From contig MKSV01000008.1 of the NCBI GenBank assembly GCA_001897435.1, positions 344,252-408,251 of the forward strand: a stretch of DNA of 64,000 bases, in the 5' to 3' direction. The translations under genes and the position numbers were made by a program. Of the stretch, positions 34,301 to 42,278 are shown one piece after another (within the stretch, counting starts at the first letter, position 1; each line of letters starts with the position of its first letter). Origin of the DNA: Acidobacteriales bacterium 59-55 (GTDB lineage: Bacteria > Acidobacteriota > Terriglobia > Terriglobales > Acidobacteriaceae). The notes beneath the pieces were generated by a model. That model was not told the origin of the DNA. It searched no databases and saw only the letters and a list, made by a program, of their open reading frames with translations.

Positions 34301-34978
34301 ATGAGATTCCACCGGCCAGAGTTGCCTCAGGCAATAGTTTCACAGACTCTGCGAGTCGTCGCCACCACCTGCATCCTCGCCGCCTCTGCGCTCGGAGCCA
34401 GCCACAAGGCTCCTCCAGTCAAGCCCGCGAACCAGTATGCGGCCTTCGACACGCATCCCAACGAGCACGTCACCATCGGCATCGACCCCTGCAACGATCC
34501 GGACAAGTGCAACTTTTTTCGCCTGCCTTATATTCAGCACGGCTTCATCCCGGTGCGTGTCATCATCACCAACGACGGCGATACGGCGCTGACGCTGACA
34601 GACGTCCGCATTCAGTTCATCTCCGCCGCCAACGATAAAATTCCCGCCGCCGATCTCGAAGAGATCAACCGCCGCCTCTTCAACCTGAAGAAGAGCATGA
34701 ACCGGCCGCTGCCCCTGCCGATCCCGATCACCATCCACCACGCGCCGGTCGACAAGAAGATTACCCAGGACGACAACGACTTCGGCTTCCAGAGCACGAC
34801 CGTCAACCCCCACAGCACGTTGGGCGGCTACCTCTTCTACGATGTTCGCGGCCTCGACGACCCGCCGCTCAAGGGCGCGCAGATCTACGTCAAGATGATC
34901 CACTCGCTCGACGGCAAGCACGAGTTGTTTCCCTTTACGATTCCCTTCGACAAGTGGCTGGCGGCGAATCCGCGGTGA
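34301..34978 (+). CDS. Exported protein of unknown function
   Basis: From the ATG at 34301 the product has 225 residues with a signal peptide (IVSQTLRVVATTCILAASAL). An in-frame ATG at 34268 is the alternative; neither has an ideal ribosome-binding site (AAAAGG is very close to 34301). The frame stays open far upstream but only as the antisense of waaA. The mature protein is beta-rich. It has two cysteines in GIDPCNDPDKCNFFRLPYI that may pair, and a segment reminiscent of an Ig-like fold (GFIPVRVIITNDGDTALTL). I recognise no named family. It stands alone, divergent from waaA. Confidence 0.75.
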   Translation: MRFHRPELPQAIVSQTLRVVATTCILAASALGASHKAPPVKPANQYAAFDTHPNEHVTIGIDPCNDPDKCNFFRLPYIQHGFIPVRVIITNDGDTALTLTDVRIQFISAANDKIPAADLEEINRRLFNLKKSMNRPLPLPIPITIHHAPVDKKITQDDNDFGFQSTTVNPHSTLGGYLFYDVRGLDDPPLKGAQIYVKMIHSLDGKHELFPFTIPFDKWLAANPR

Positions 34979-34981
34979 GGC

Positions 34982-35043
34982 GGTTGTTGGTTGTTGGTTG
35001 GGGGTTATGATTGCTGGAGATCAACTATCAACCAACATCCAAC
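34982..35043. repeat. Left GTTG/CAAC repeat block flanking the four-helix-bundle gene
   Basis: GTTGTTGGTTGTTGGTTGGG is followed 20 nt later by CAACTATCAACCAACATCC. The two halves are roughly complementary and can fold back, and the first is also inverted relative to the right block at 35434. The block ends exactly at the start codon of the next gene. Confidence 0.75.
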
Positions 35044-35454
35044 ATGGGTAAATCCTTTCGCGAACTCGAGGTTTGGAAGAAGTCAATCGACCTGACCTCA
35101 CTGATCTACGAACTCACGGCCGAATTCCCCAGGCACGAAATCTACGGTCTTACCTCCCAGATGCGCCGGGCAGCAGTTTCGGTCGCCAGCAACATTGCCG
35201 AAGGTTCAGCACGAGGCACCAGAAGAGATTTCAAGCAGTTCGTCAAGCAAGCCGAAGGAAGCAACTGCGAACTCCAGACCCAACTTACTATCGCCAACCG
35301 TCTCCAGTTCGGAGACAGTAAGAAAAATCAGGCAGCGGAGATTCTCTCGATACAAATCGGGAAGATGCTTTCCAGTCTCTCCAGATATCTGACTGCGGAT
35401 ATCCAGGCAAACCGTTCAACGCCCCCGGACCGCCAACTAACAACCAGCAACTAA
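35044..35454 (+). CDS. Four-helix-bundle protein (S23 / 23S rRNA intervening-sequence protein family)
   Basis: The 136-residue protein begins MGKSFRELEVWKKSIDLTSL and contains SQMRRAAVSVASNIAEGSAR near residues 38-57. These are hallmarks of the S23/bAvd-like four-helix-bundle family first seen inside 23S rRNA intervening sequences. The function is unknown; homologues bind nucleic acid or reverse-transcriptase partners. The ten C-terminal residues (DRQLTTSN region) are encoded by the right-hand repeat. The gene sits between the 34301 gene and a GNAT gene, boxed by GTTG/CAAC repeats, with no rRNA nearby. No ribosome-binding site is visible. Confidence 0.88.
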   Translation: MGKSFRELEVWKKSIDLTSLIYELTAEFPRHEIYGLTSQMRRAAVSVASNIAEGSARGTRRDFKQFVKQAEGSNCELQTQLTIANRLQFGDSKKNQAAEILSIQIGKMLSSLSRYLTADIQANRSTPPDRQLTTSN

Positions 35455-35468
35455 CAACCAGCAACCAA
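35434..35468. repeat. Right CAAC repeat block flanking the four-helix-bundle gene
   Basis: CAACTAACAACCAG occurs twice in tandem, followed by CAACCAAT. It is inverted relative to GTTGTTGGTTGTTGG at 34982. It encodes the end of the upstream protein and abuts the GNAT start codon at 35470. Confidence 0.8.
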
Positions 35469-35469
35469 T

Positions 35470-35976
35470 ATGCTCAACATCCGCCCTGCCGCTGCCGCCG
35501 ACGTCCCCCAGATTCTCACCTACATCCGCGACCTCGCCGCCTACGAGCGCGAGCCGGATGCGGTCCTTGCCACCGAGGCCGACCTGCTGCGCGACGGATT
35601 TCCTACGAGCCTCGGCGCTACGCCGCGCTTTCACTGTCTGATGGCGGAGCTGAAGCAGGACTGCCACTATATCTCCGTGGGCTTCGCGCTTTACTTCTAC
35701 AACTACTCGACGTGGCGCGGCCACCACGGCATTCATGTCGAGGACATCTTTGTGCGGCCGGAGTTTCGCGGCAAGGGAATCGGCAAGGCGTTGCTCACGC
35801 GGGTCGCCGCCATCGCGGTTGCGGAAGGCTGCCACCGGCTGCAATGGGATGTGCTCGAATGGAACACCCCGGCCATCGGCTTCTACGAGCAGATGGGCGC
35901 GAAGATGATGACGGAGTGGCGCATCATGCGCGTCGGCGAGGAAGCGCTGGCGGAGTTTGCCGCACAGGGTAGTTAG
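35470..35976 (+). CDS. GNAT-family N-acetyltransferase
   Basis: The 168-residue protein has the GNAT fold. Strand/helix 1 is IRPAAAADVPQILTYIRDLA. The acetyl-CoA-binding motif A is VEDIFVRPEFRGKGIGKALL near residues 91-110, and motif B is LEWNTPAIGFYEQMGAKM near 131-148. The layout resembles the diamine N-acetyltransferase-like group, but the substrate is not determinable. The ATG follows the CAAC repeat block with no Shine-Dalgarno sequence, so expression may depend on the repeat unit or on translation reinitiation from the upstream gene. Confidence 0.9.
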   Translation: MLNIRPAAAADVPQILTYIRDLAAYEREPDAVLATEADLLRDGFPTSLGATPRFHCLMAELKQDCHYISVGFALYFYNYSTWRGHHGIHVEDIFVRPEFRGKGIGKALLTRVAAIAVAEGCHRLQWDVLEWNTPAIGFYEQMGAKMMTEWRIMRVGEEALAEFAAQGS

Positions 35977-36028
35977 GGAGTGATTCGAGCGAGACTCGGA
36001 TTCTTTTGGGGATGTGTGCCTGAGTGGG

Positions 36029-36076
36029 CGAAATACGGGGGTCTCTCCACTTCGCTTCGTTCAGGTCGAGATGACG
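36029..36076 (-). repeat. Dispersed repeat family B, copy 3
   Basis: In inverted orientation the ends read CGAAATACGGGGGTCTCTCC and GGTCGAGATGACG, as in the other copies. The centre is short (ACTTCGCTTCGTTCA) and has only a weak hairpin. It lies in the convergent region after the GNAT gene. Confidence 0.8.
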
Positions 36077-36097
36077 CGGGTTGGTGGTGAGGTGGGG

Positions 36098-36176
36098 GCC
36101 TCTCCAGAGGGGTCTGGGCAATTCGAGCGAGGCGCAGATTCCCTTCGGGAATGACAAACAAAAAGGGCGCGCGGGA
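36098..36176 (-). repeat. Dispersed repeat family A, copy 5
   Basis: It has the inverted core GATTCCCTTCGGGAATGACA followed by AACAAA, preceded by GGCAATTCGAGCGAGGCGCA. The right half is shorter and more diverged than type 1. It lies directly after repeat B copy 3, between the convergent GNAT and PEP-CTERM genes. Confidence 0.8.
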
Positions 36177-36254
36177 GGGACAAACGAAGAAGGCCATCGC
36201 CGCCGAAAGGATCTCCGGCGACGACAGCCTCCTAAGGCTATTCATTCAGCGCGA

Positions 36255-37025
36255 CTAAGCCGCGAGCTTGCGCCGCACGACGCCGACCAGGCCGAGGAGT
36301 CCAGTCCCCATCAGCATCAGGGAAGCGGGCTCCGGCACGGGAGAGGCGGTAAAGTTGACGCTGGTGCCTTGGAACGGTTCTCCGAAGGTGGTGAGCTTCT
36401 GTCCGTTGAGCGAGTCGCCGGCTCCATAGCTCAATCCCAGCGGTCCCGGAAGCACGCCGTTGCTCCACACATCGACGCTGTATCCGCCGTCTACGTTGAA
36501 CAGCAGGCCGTAGATGTCGAGCGTGCCGCCGCCGAAGGGGTACAGCCCATTGGGATCCGTTGGATCCGGAGGGCATACCGAGGGCGAGTTTCCGCCAGGG
36601 TAAAACAGGTTGTCATAGGAGAACCCAAAGCCGTCGGCGGGGCTGCCGGGAGGCACAAAGGTGCCGTCGGCGTTGGTGACGTTCGGCAGGCCGGTGGTCT
36701 GCAACCCGGTGATCGTTGCGTTGCTGATGCCCTGGTTTGAGTCCGAGAAGGTGCCGCGGATTCCGGTGACCTGGTACGCGCCGGGAACGCCGGGGACGGT
36801 TGCATTGGAGACGTCAAGAACGCCGGAGGCGCTGAGGCCGCCGCCGTTGAACGAGAAGACGTAAGAATCTGCTCTGGCCGAGGGCGTAAAGGCAAGAGTC
36901 GCCGCCAATGCTAAAGCCAGCGAAAAGATGCCTAGACGAGATTTAGTTGGGGAAGGCAATGCCTTGACCGATGACGTGCCGAAGCTCATCGACGAAGACG
37001 CATGACTGCAGAGCGCACTTTTCAT
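36255..37025 (-). CDS. PEP-CTERM sorting-domain protein
   Basis: The start at 37025 has AAGGAGGGATC 4 nt upstream; an in-frame ATG at 37085 does not. The 256-residue protein has a long signal peptide (LGIFSLALALAATLAFTPSA). A beta-rich mature region follows (YVFSFNGGGLSASGVLDVSN). The exact C-terminal signal is VPEPASLMLMGTGLLGLVGV plus a basic end (VRRKLAA). PEP-CTERM proteins are cleaved by exosortase and linked to exopolysaccharide or surface anchoring. No exosortase gene is in the window, so it must be elsewhere. It is probably monocistronic. Confidence 0.92.
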   Translation of the reverse strand: MKSALCSHASSSMSFGTSSVKALPSPTKSRLGIFSLALALAATLAFTPSARADSYVFSFNGGGLSASGVLDVSNATVPGVPGAYQVTGIRGTFSDSNQGISNATITGLQTTGLPNVTNADGTFVPPGSPADGFGFSYDNLFYPGGNSPSVCPPDPTDPNGLYPFGGGTLDIYGLLFNVDGGYSVDVWSNGVLPGPLGLSYGAGDSLNGQKLTTFGEPFQGTSVNFTASPVPEPASLMLMGTGLLGLVGVVRRKLAA

Positions 37026-37109
37026 AGTGATCCCTCCTTGGGGACAATACGGGGCCTTGAGTATTCGGGGAGGGGAGACCATCATAGCACTTTCAAACTT
37101 CGCTGCAGA

Positions 37110-38192
37110 TTATTGCTGCGGATGCAGTTCCAGCTTCTGCACACGCCAGTTCAGCAGTTCGGCGACGAAGAGCGTGTTCTCCGACGGGCACGCGATCTCG
37201 TGAATCCAGCCAAATTGTTTGAGCTGCTTGCCGGTCTCGCCCAGCACGCCCAGCACCTTGCCGTCGAGGCTCAGCTTGTAGATGCGCCCGGGAAAAGCGT
37301 CTGACGCGTAGAGCACCTGGTGCGGTCCCGGCGTGATGCAGATCGCCCACGGCGAGCCGGACGCCATCGTCCCGGTCGCATCCTTCGCGGGCTTCTTGCC
37401 GATCGCCGGGGTCGCGCCGGCGTAGTCGAACGGCACATCGATGGTGATCTGGCGCAGAAATTTGCCGTTGTCGTCGAAGACCTGGATGCGCCGGTTGCCG
37501 CGGTCGGCGACGTAGATGTTTCCCGCCGCGTCCGCCGCGATGCTGTGCGGCGTGTTGAACTGCCCCGGGCCGCTGCCCGGCTCGCCAAACGACATCAGCC
37601 ACTTGCCGTTCCTGTCCACCTTGGCCACGCGCGAGTTGATGTAGCCGTCGCTGATGTACGTGTTGCCGTCGTTGTCCCAGGTCATGTCCGTGACCTGGCG
37701 AAACAGGCCGTCTACCGGCGGCAGCGGCGGCTTCACATGCTTCACCGGCCCGGTGCCCTCGTCGGCGGCCTCCTGCTTGCGCCCGAAGACCATCTTCACG
37801 CGGCCCGCAGGATTGAACTCGATCACCATGTCCGACCCTTTGTCGGCCACCCAGATATTGTCCTGGTGATCGACCTTCACCGAGTGCGCGAACGACCACG
37901 CATACAGGTTGTGCCCGATCTCGCGGATATAAGTCCCATCGGGCGCGAACTCCAGAAGCTGAGCCGCGCTCGCGCCATAGGCCGGGCCGGTGGTGTTGCT
38001 GCGCGAGAAGACGAAGACGTGACCCTTCGAATTCACCGCGACCCCGGCCGTCTCGCCCAGATACATATCGGGCGGCAGCTTCAGAAAATTGGGAACGGAA
38101 TCGAAAGGGATCTCGGGCACAGCCTGACTCTGCGCGAACAGGCTCAGCGGTGCGGCGAGACAAAGCGTGAGAGCGAGTGCAAAGGGCTTCAT
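37110..38192 (-). CDS. Exported NHL-repeat six-bladed beta-propeller protein
   Basis: I start at the ATG at 38192, preceded by GAAGGAGATCGCC. An in-frame ATG five codons upstream lacks this site. The 360-residue protein has a signal peptide (FALALTLCLAAPLSLFAQ). NHL/6-bladed propeller repeats follow, for example FNTPHSIAADAAGNIYVADR near 225-245 and GNRRIQVFDDNGKFLRQITI. Such propellers bind proteins or ligands, and some are peptidylglycine lyases. No catalytic residues are evident, so the function stays open. It is divergent from trmFO across about 136 bp. Confidence 0.9.
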   Translation of the reverse strand: MKPFALALTLCLAAPLSLFAQSQAVPEIPFDSVPNFLKLPPDMYLGETAGVAVNSKGHVFVFSRSNTTGPAYGASAAQLLEFAPDGTYIREIGHNLYAWSFAHSVKVDHQDNIWVADKGSDMVIEFNPAGRVKMVFGRKQEAADEGTGPVKHVKPPLPPVDGLFRQVTDMTWDNDGNTYISDGYINSRVAKVDRNGKWLMSFGEPGSGPGQFNTPHSIAADAAGNIYVADRGNRRIQVFDDNGKFLRQITIDVPFDYAGATPAIGKKPAKDATGTMASGSPWAICITPGPHQVLYASDAFPGRIYKLSLDGKVLGVLGETGKQLKQFGWIHEIACPSENTLFVAELLNWRVQKLELHPQQ

Positions 38193-38328
38193 GGCGATCT
38201 CCTTCAAACGAAGACGAATGTTTTAAATCGCTGCAATTCTACAGAACCCGTCGACCGCCTTCTATAATCGCAAGTGGGGGCAAGACCATATTCAGCATCT
38301 TTCGCCGTAGGCGTCGGGGTCGTATTGC

Positions 38329-39717
38329 GTGCCTGAGCGGATTGGATACTTTGCAGGAAAGCAGGGCACCTTGGCAGGACGAGCCACAAAGCGAATCAAG
38401 GTCATCGGCGGAGGGCTGGCCGGTCCCGAAGCGGCGCTCCAGGCAGCGAAATTCGGCTGCGAGGTCGATCTCTTCGAGATGCGTCCCACGCGCTCGACCG
38501 AGGCGCACCAGACCAGCGACTTCGCCGAACTCGTCTGCTCCAACTCCCTCAAGTCCGAGTCCGAAAATACCGCGCCCTGGCTGCTGAAGCAGGAGATGCG
38601 CCGGGCGGGATCGATCCTGCTGGCCGAGGCGGATGCTGCGGCCGTTCCCGCCGGGCACGCGCTTGCCGTCGACCGCGTCGAGTTCTCCCGCCGCGTCGCC
38701 GAGCGCATCGCCGCCGAACCGCGCATTACTGTTCATCGCGAAGAGGTCACGCGTCTGGACGAGACTGACCCGGACGTCATCACTATTCTCGCCAGCGGCC
38801 CGCTGACCTCGCCCGTGCTTGCCGCCGAGTTGCAGCGGCTCACCGGCTCTGACTACCTCGCCTTCTACGACAGCATCAGCCCCATCGTCGACGCGAGCAC
38901 GATCAACATGGAGCGCGTCTACTTCGCCGCCCGCTACGACAAGGGCACCGCCGACTACATCAACTGCCCCTTCACCAAAGAGGAGTATGACGCCTTCCTC
39001 GACGCCCTGACGGGTGCCGAGAACGTCGAGTCGAAGGAGTGGGAGAAGCTGCAATACTTCGAGGGCTGCTTGCCCATTGAAGAGACCGCCCGACGCGGCC
39101 GCGACACGCTGCGTTTCGGACCGATGAAGCCGGTCGGCCTTACCGATCCCAAGACCGGCCGCTGGCCCTACGCCGTTGTGCAGCTTCGGCAGGAGAACCT
39201 CCGCGCCGACAGCTACAACCTCGTCGGCTTTCAGAACCACCTGAAGTTCGGCGAGCAGAATCGCGTCCTCAAACTCATCCCCGGTCTCGAAAACGCGACC
39301 TTTCTGCGCTATGGACAGATCCACCGCAACACCTATATCAATGCGCCCACACTGCTGACGGAGACATTGCAGCTCAAGGCGCACCCCAGCGTCATGATCG
39401 CGGGGCAGCTCAGCGGAGTCGAAGGCTACACGGAATCGATTGCCTCGGGGATGCTTGCCGGACGCTACGCCGCTGCGCTCGCTCACGGCAATACGCCGAC
39501 GCCTGCTCCCCGCGCCAGCGCCAACGGCTCGCTCACCCACTACATCACCCATGCCGAGGGGAAAAAGTTCCAGCCCGCCAACATCACTTTTGACCTGCTG
39601 ATCCCGCTCGAAGAAGAGCTGCGGAAAAAGATCCGCGACAAGAAAGAGCGTCATAGAATTCAGTGTGATCGTGCGCTGGAGGCCTGGGGGGAATGGCTGG
39701 ACTCACAGCGGAACTGA
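38329..39717 (+). CDS. trmFO: Methylenetetrahydrofolate-tRNA-(uracil-54-C5)-methyltransferase TrmFO
   Basis: The FAD-dependent enzyme has the nucleotide-binding motif KVIGGGLAGPEAALQAAKFG near residues 23-42 and CEVDLFEMRPTRSTEAH following. SNSLKSESENTAPWLLKQEM lies at about 80-99, and the C-terminal VEGYTESIASGMLAGRYAA is also typical. It makes m5U54 in the T loop of tRNA using methylene-THF and FADH2. I keep the GTG at 38329. A TTG at 38371 with AGGG 4 nt upstream would remove 14 non-conserved residues and is equally plausible. Confidence 0.94.
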   Translation: MPERIGYFAGKQGTLAGRATKRIKVIGGGLAGPEAALQAAKFGCEVDLFEMRPTRSTEAHQTSDFAELVCSNSLKSESENTAPWLLKQEMRRAGSILLAEADAAAVPAGHALAVDRVEFSRRVAERIAAEPRITVHREEVTRLDETDPDVITILASGPLTSPVLAAELQRLTGSDYLAFYDSISPIVDASTINMERVYFAARYDKGTADYINCPFTKEEYDAFLDALTGAENVESKEWEKLQYFEGCLPIEETARRGRDTLRFGPMKPVGLTDPKTGRWPYAVVQLRQENLRADSYNLVGFQNHLKFGEQNRVLKLIPGLENATFLRYGQIHRNTYINAPTLLTETLQLKAHPSVMIAGQLSGVEGYTESIASGMLAGRYAAALAHGNTPTPAPRASANGSLTHYITHAEGKKFQPANITFDLLIPLEEELRKKIRDKKERHRIQCDRALEAWGEWLDSQRN

Positions 39718-39727
39718 AAAACGGTAC

Positions 39728-39817
39728 CCCGGATGTAGCCTTGGTGATGCGAACAAAACGCAGATTCCCTTCGGGAATGACAAACAAAGAAGGGCACGCA
39801 TGAGAGGGAATAGCCCT
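39728..39817 (-). repeat. Dispersed repeat family A, copy 6 (right-half type 1)
   Basis: The inverted copy reads CCGGATGTAGCCTTGGTGAT, then the core GATTCCCTTCGGGAATGACA. Its outer end GAGGGAATAGCC is complementary to the GGCTATTTCC left flank of the other copies. It lies between the convergent trmFO and der genes. Confidence 0.85.
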
Positions 39818-39827
39818 AAAGCCCCAT

Positions 39828-41648
39828 TTATTCTGTCTTCTTCTTATTCCGCGCTTTGATCTTGAACCAGATCGGGCTTCCGATAAATCCGAAGTTGTCG
39901 CGAATCTGGTTGGCGAGGAAGCGCTCGAAAGAGAAGTGCATCTTCACGTCCTTGTCGGTGAAGAGCACGAACGTTGGCGGAGCGACGGCGGCCTGCGTCA
40001 TGTAGTAGATGCGAATGCGCTTGGCCATCGGGACTGACGCCTTCTGGAAGTCGACCTTTTCGAGGAAGCGGTTCATCTGGCCCGTCGTGACGCGCTTGCG
40101 CCGCTCGCGCGAGACTAGCTCAACCTTCTTGAAGACCGACTCGATGTTCCTGCCCTCGGACGCTGAGATAAACAGCAGCGGAGCGTACTCCAGATACTTC
40201 AGCGCGTCGCGCACCTGCTGCTCGTAGACCTTGATATCGGCAGGCGGTTTGCCGTCGGTGCGCGCCGTCGTCATCAGATCCCATTTGTTGACCACGATGA
40301 TGACGCTGCGGCCGCTCTCGTGCGCGTAGCCGCCGATGTTCGCGTCGAGCGCGGTCACGCCTTCGACGGCGTCGATGACCAGCAGCGAGACGTCCGCCGC
40401 TTCGAGGTGCTTGCGCGCCATGACGACGGAGAGCTTCTCGGCCATCAGCCTGGTCTTGCCCTTGCGGCGGATTCCAGCCGTATCGACAAAACGGAAACTG
40501 TGGCCTCCGCGCTCGACCACCTCGTCGACCGCGTCGCGGGTAGTTCCGGCAATCGGCGAGACGATGGCGCGGTCGGTTCCGGTGAGCGCGTTGAGCAGCG
40601 TGCTTTTGCCCACGTTGGGCCGACCGATGATGGCGATCTTCGTCTCCCTTTGCTGATACTCGCCGTGCGAGCGGAGCCTGCGGGCGGGAGGCTGGGGCCC
40701 GTCTTCATCTTCTTCCATCTCGTCTTCGGCGGTGAGCATGACTTCGGTCGGCTCTTCGTCGACGTTTTCAGGCGGCAGCGAGGCGAAGACCTCGTCGAGC
40801 AGGTCGCCGATGCCGCTGCCGTGTTCGGCCGAGATCGGCAGGACGTTGCGGAAGCCGAGCCGGCGGAAGTTTTCCGCCTGCGCGTACATGGCCTCGGTGT
40901 CCATCTTATTGACGGCGAGAAAGACGGGCTTGCCGCCGCGCAGCAGAAGGCGCGCCAGTTCCATGTCGGGCGAAGCGAGTTCGGTGCGTCCGTCGACCAC
41001 CATCACGATGGAATCGGCCTCTTCGAGCGCGGCCTGGGCCTGGCGGAAGATCTCGCTGGGGATCAGCGCCTCGTCGTCGGGGACGACGCCGCCGGTGTCG
41101 ACGATGCGCGCGTCGCGTCCAGCCCACTCGATCTCGCCGTAGATGCGGTCGCGAGTGATGCCGGGTTCGTCGCCGACGATGGAGCGGCGCGAGCCGGTGA
41201 GCCGGTTGAAGAGCGTCGATTTGCCCACGTTGGGCCGGCCGCAGACGGCGATCAGCGGCAGTTGCAGCGATGCGGGGCTTTCGGTTGCGGTGGAGAGCTG
41301 CGCGGCGATGACTTCGGCCTCGTGCCAGCCGTCTTCGCCTATATTTGCGCCGATGTTTTCGCGTCCGGCGACGTTGGAGGAGCGCGGCGTCTGGCGGCCG
41401 ACGATTCCGTCCGCGGGCCGAGTGCTTTCGGGAGCGCGCAGCGGCTTCTTCGCCTCAAACTCGGGTGAACGCTTCGAGATCAGCTTCGCCTTGGCGGCGG
41501 CTGCCTTTTTAGTCGCGAGCACCTTGCGCTTGCGCGGGTCCACGGCTCCCGTGGTGGGAGCGACTCGCGGAGCGCGGCCCTTTTTGGGGCGGGTCTTCGC
41601 CTGCCGGTGCTTCTTGCCTAACCGCTTCCTATCGTCTCGTTGCGCCAT
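39828..41648 (-). CDS. der: Ribosome biogenesis GTPase Der with basic N-terminal extension
   Basis: The ATG at 41648 has GGGAGAAGG 7 nt upstream; the next in-frame ATG further out does not. The 606-residue protein is much longer than the usual 440-500. About 125 residues of Lys/Arg/Ala-rich N-terminal extension precede the first G domain (GRPNVGKSTLFNRLTG near 136, with DTGGV and NKMD). An acidic, Pro-containing linker with EDEMEEDEDGPQPPARR separates it from the second G domain (GRPNVGKSTLLNALTG near 342, DTAGIRRKG, NKWDL). The KH-like C-terminal domain follows. Der (EngA) matures the 50S subunit. The extension probably contacts RNA. Confidence 0.93.
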   Translation of the reverse strand: MAQRDDRKRLGKKHRQAKTRPKKGRAPRVAPTTGAVDPRKRKVLATKKAAAAKAKLISKRSPEFEAKKPLRAPESTRPADGIVGRQTPRSSNVAGRENIGANIGEDGWHEAEVIAAQLSTATESPASLQLPLIAVCGRPNVGKSTLFNRLTGSRRSIVGDEPGITRDRIYGEIEWAGRDARIVDTGGVVPDDEALIPSEIFRQAQAALEEADSIVMVVDGRTELASPDMELARLLLRGGKPVFLAVNKMDTEAMYAQAENFRRLGFRNVLPISAEHGSGIGDLLDEVFASLPPENVDEEPTEVMLTAEDEMEEDEDGPQPPARRLRSHGEYQQRETKIAIIGRPNVGKSTLLNALTGTDRAIVSPIAGTTRDAVDEVVERGGHSFRFVDTAGIRRKGKTRLMAEKLSVVMARKHLEAADVSLLVIDAVEGVTALDANIGGYAHESGRSVIIVVNKWDLMTTARTDGKPPADIKVYEQQVRDALKYLEYAPLLFISASEGRNIESVFKKVELVSRERRKRVTTGQMNRFLEKVDFQKASVPMAKRIRIYYMTQAAVAPPTFVLFTDKDVKMHFSFERFLANQIRDNFGFIGSPIWFKIKARNKKKTE

Positions 41649-41773
41649 AATCGTGCCTTCTCCCGGCACCGCAGCGCCATTCTCCATTATAGGGAGGTGG
41701 AGGATAGATGCCGCCGTGGATTACGAACAGCCTTCGAGATTACTCGACACCGAAAATACGATAAAGTCTGACC

Positions 41774-42016
41774 ATGCCAGTCGTCTTCCGTTATCGCGGC
41801 TTTACGTTCTTCTTTTATTCCAACGAAGGCACGCCACGCGAGCCGGCAGATATTCACGTCGAGAAAGATGATCTGGAAGCGAAATTCTGGCTGAAACCCG
41901 AAGTCCGGGTGGCCTACTAATGATGGCTACGACGCCCGCACTCTTCGCGAACTGCTGGAGATCGTCGAAGTCAACAAAGACCGGATCGAGAGGCATGGGA
42001 TGAGTTCTTCGGCTAG
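41774..42016 (+). pseudogene. DUF4160 gene broken by two frameshifts
   Basis: Frame one reads MPVVFRYRGFTFFFYSNEGT and IHVEKDDLEAKFWLKP, then hits TAA at 41918. Reading on from 41919 in the +1 frame gives NDGYDARTLRELLEIVEVNK. After a missing base near 41990, the first frame resumes with AWDEFFG and a TAG at 42014. Together these rebuild a complete DUF4160 protein of about 80 residues. DUF4160 is regularly encoded next to DUF2442, as here. The +1 and later -1 changes compensate overall. Sequencing error, real decay or programmed shifting are all possible; decay is the simplest. Confidence 0.82.
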
Positions 42017-42020
42017 AGCG

Positions 42021-42257
42021 ATGAGAGTGCACTTCGATGCGGACAGCATGTGGGTCGATCTCAGCGACGGCCGCGTCATCGGCGTGCCGCTGGCATGGTT
42101 TCCCCGGCTTCTGCACGCCACAGCTGAAAAGCGGGAGCAGGTTCGGATCAGCAGCCGCGGCTTGCATTGGGAAGGGCTGGACGAAGATATCTCCATTGCA
42201 GGTCTGCTGGCGGGGCAAGGCGATCAGACGACCAGCCGGGATACGTTTGCAGCTTAG
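42021..42257 (+). CDS. DUF2442 domain protein
   Basis: The 78-residue protein contains the compact DUF2442 domain (MRVHFDADSMWVDLSDGRVI, then GVPLAWFPRLLHA). The family is small and typically paired with DUF4160, which suggests a toxin-antitoxin-like or regulatory unit of unproven function. Here the partner immediately upstream is frameshifted, so the gene may be an orphan. The ATG at 42021 is favoured by the family start, although the open frame begins at 42000. Only a weak ribosome-binding site is seen. Confidence 0.83.
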   Translation: MRVHFDADSMWVDLSDGRVIGVPLAWFPRLLHATAEKREQVRISSRGLHWEGLDEDISIAGLLAGQGDQTTSRDTFAA

Positions 42258-42278
42258 ATTGACCATCGGTTGCCAGCC

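Noticed and set aside
37093..38163. Second long minus-strand frame over the NHL gene
   Set aside because: Out-of-frame reading of the NHL propeller gene; Arg/Gly-rich with no motif.
38239..39654. 471-codon minus-strand frame
   Set aside because: It is the antisense shadow of trmFO.
3129..39790. Small frames containing the peptide VIPEGNL
   Set aside because: They are translations of repeat family A, not proteins.
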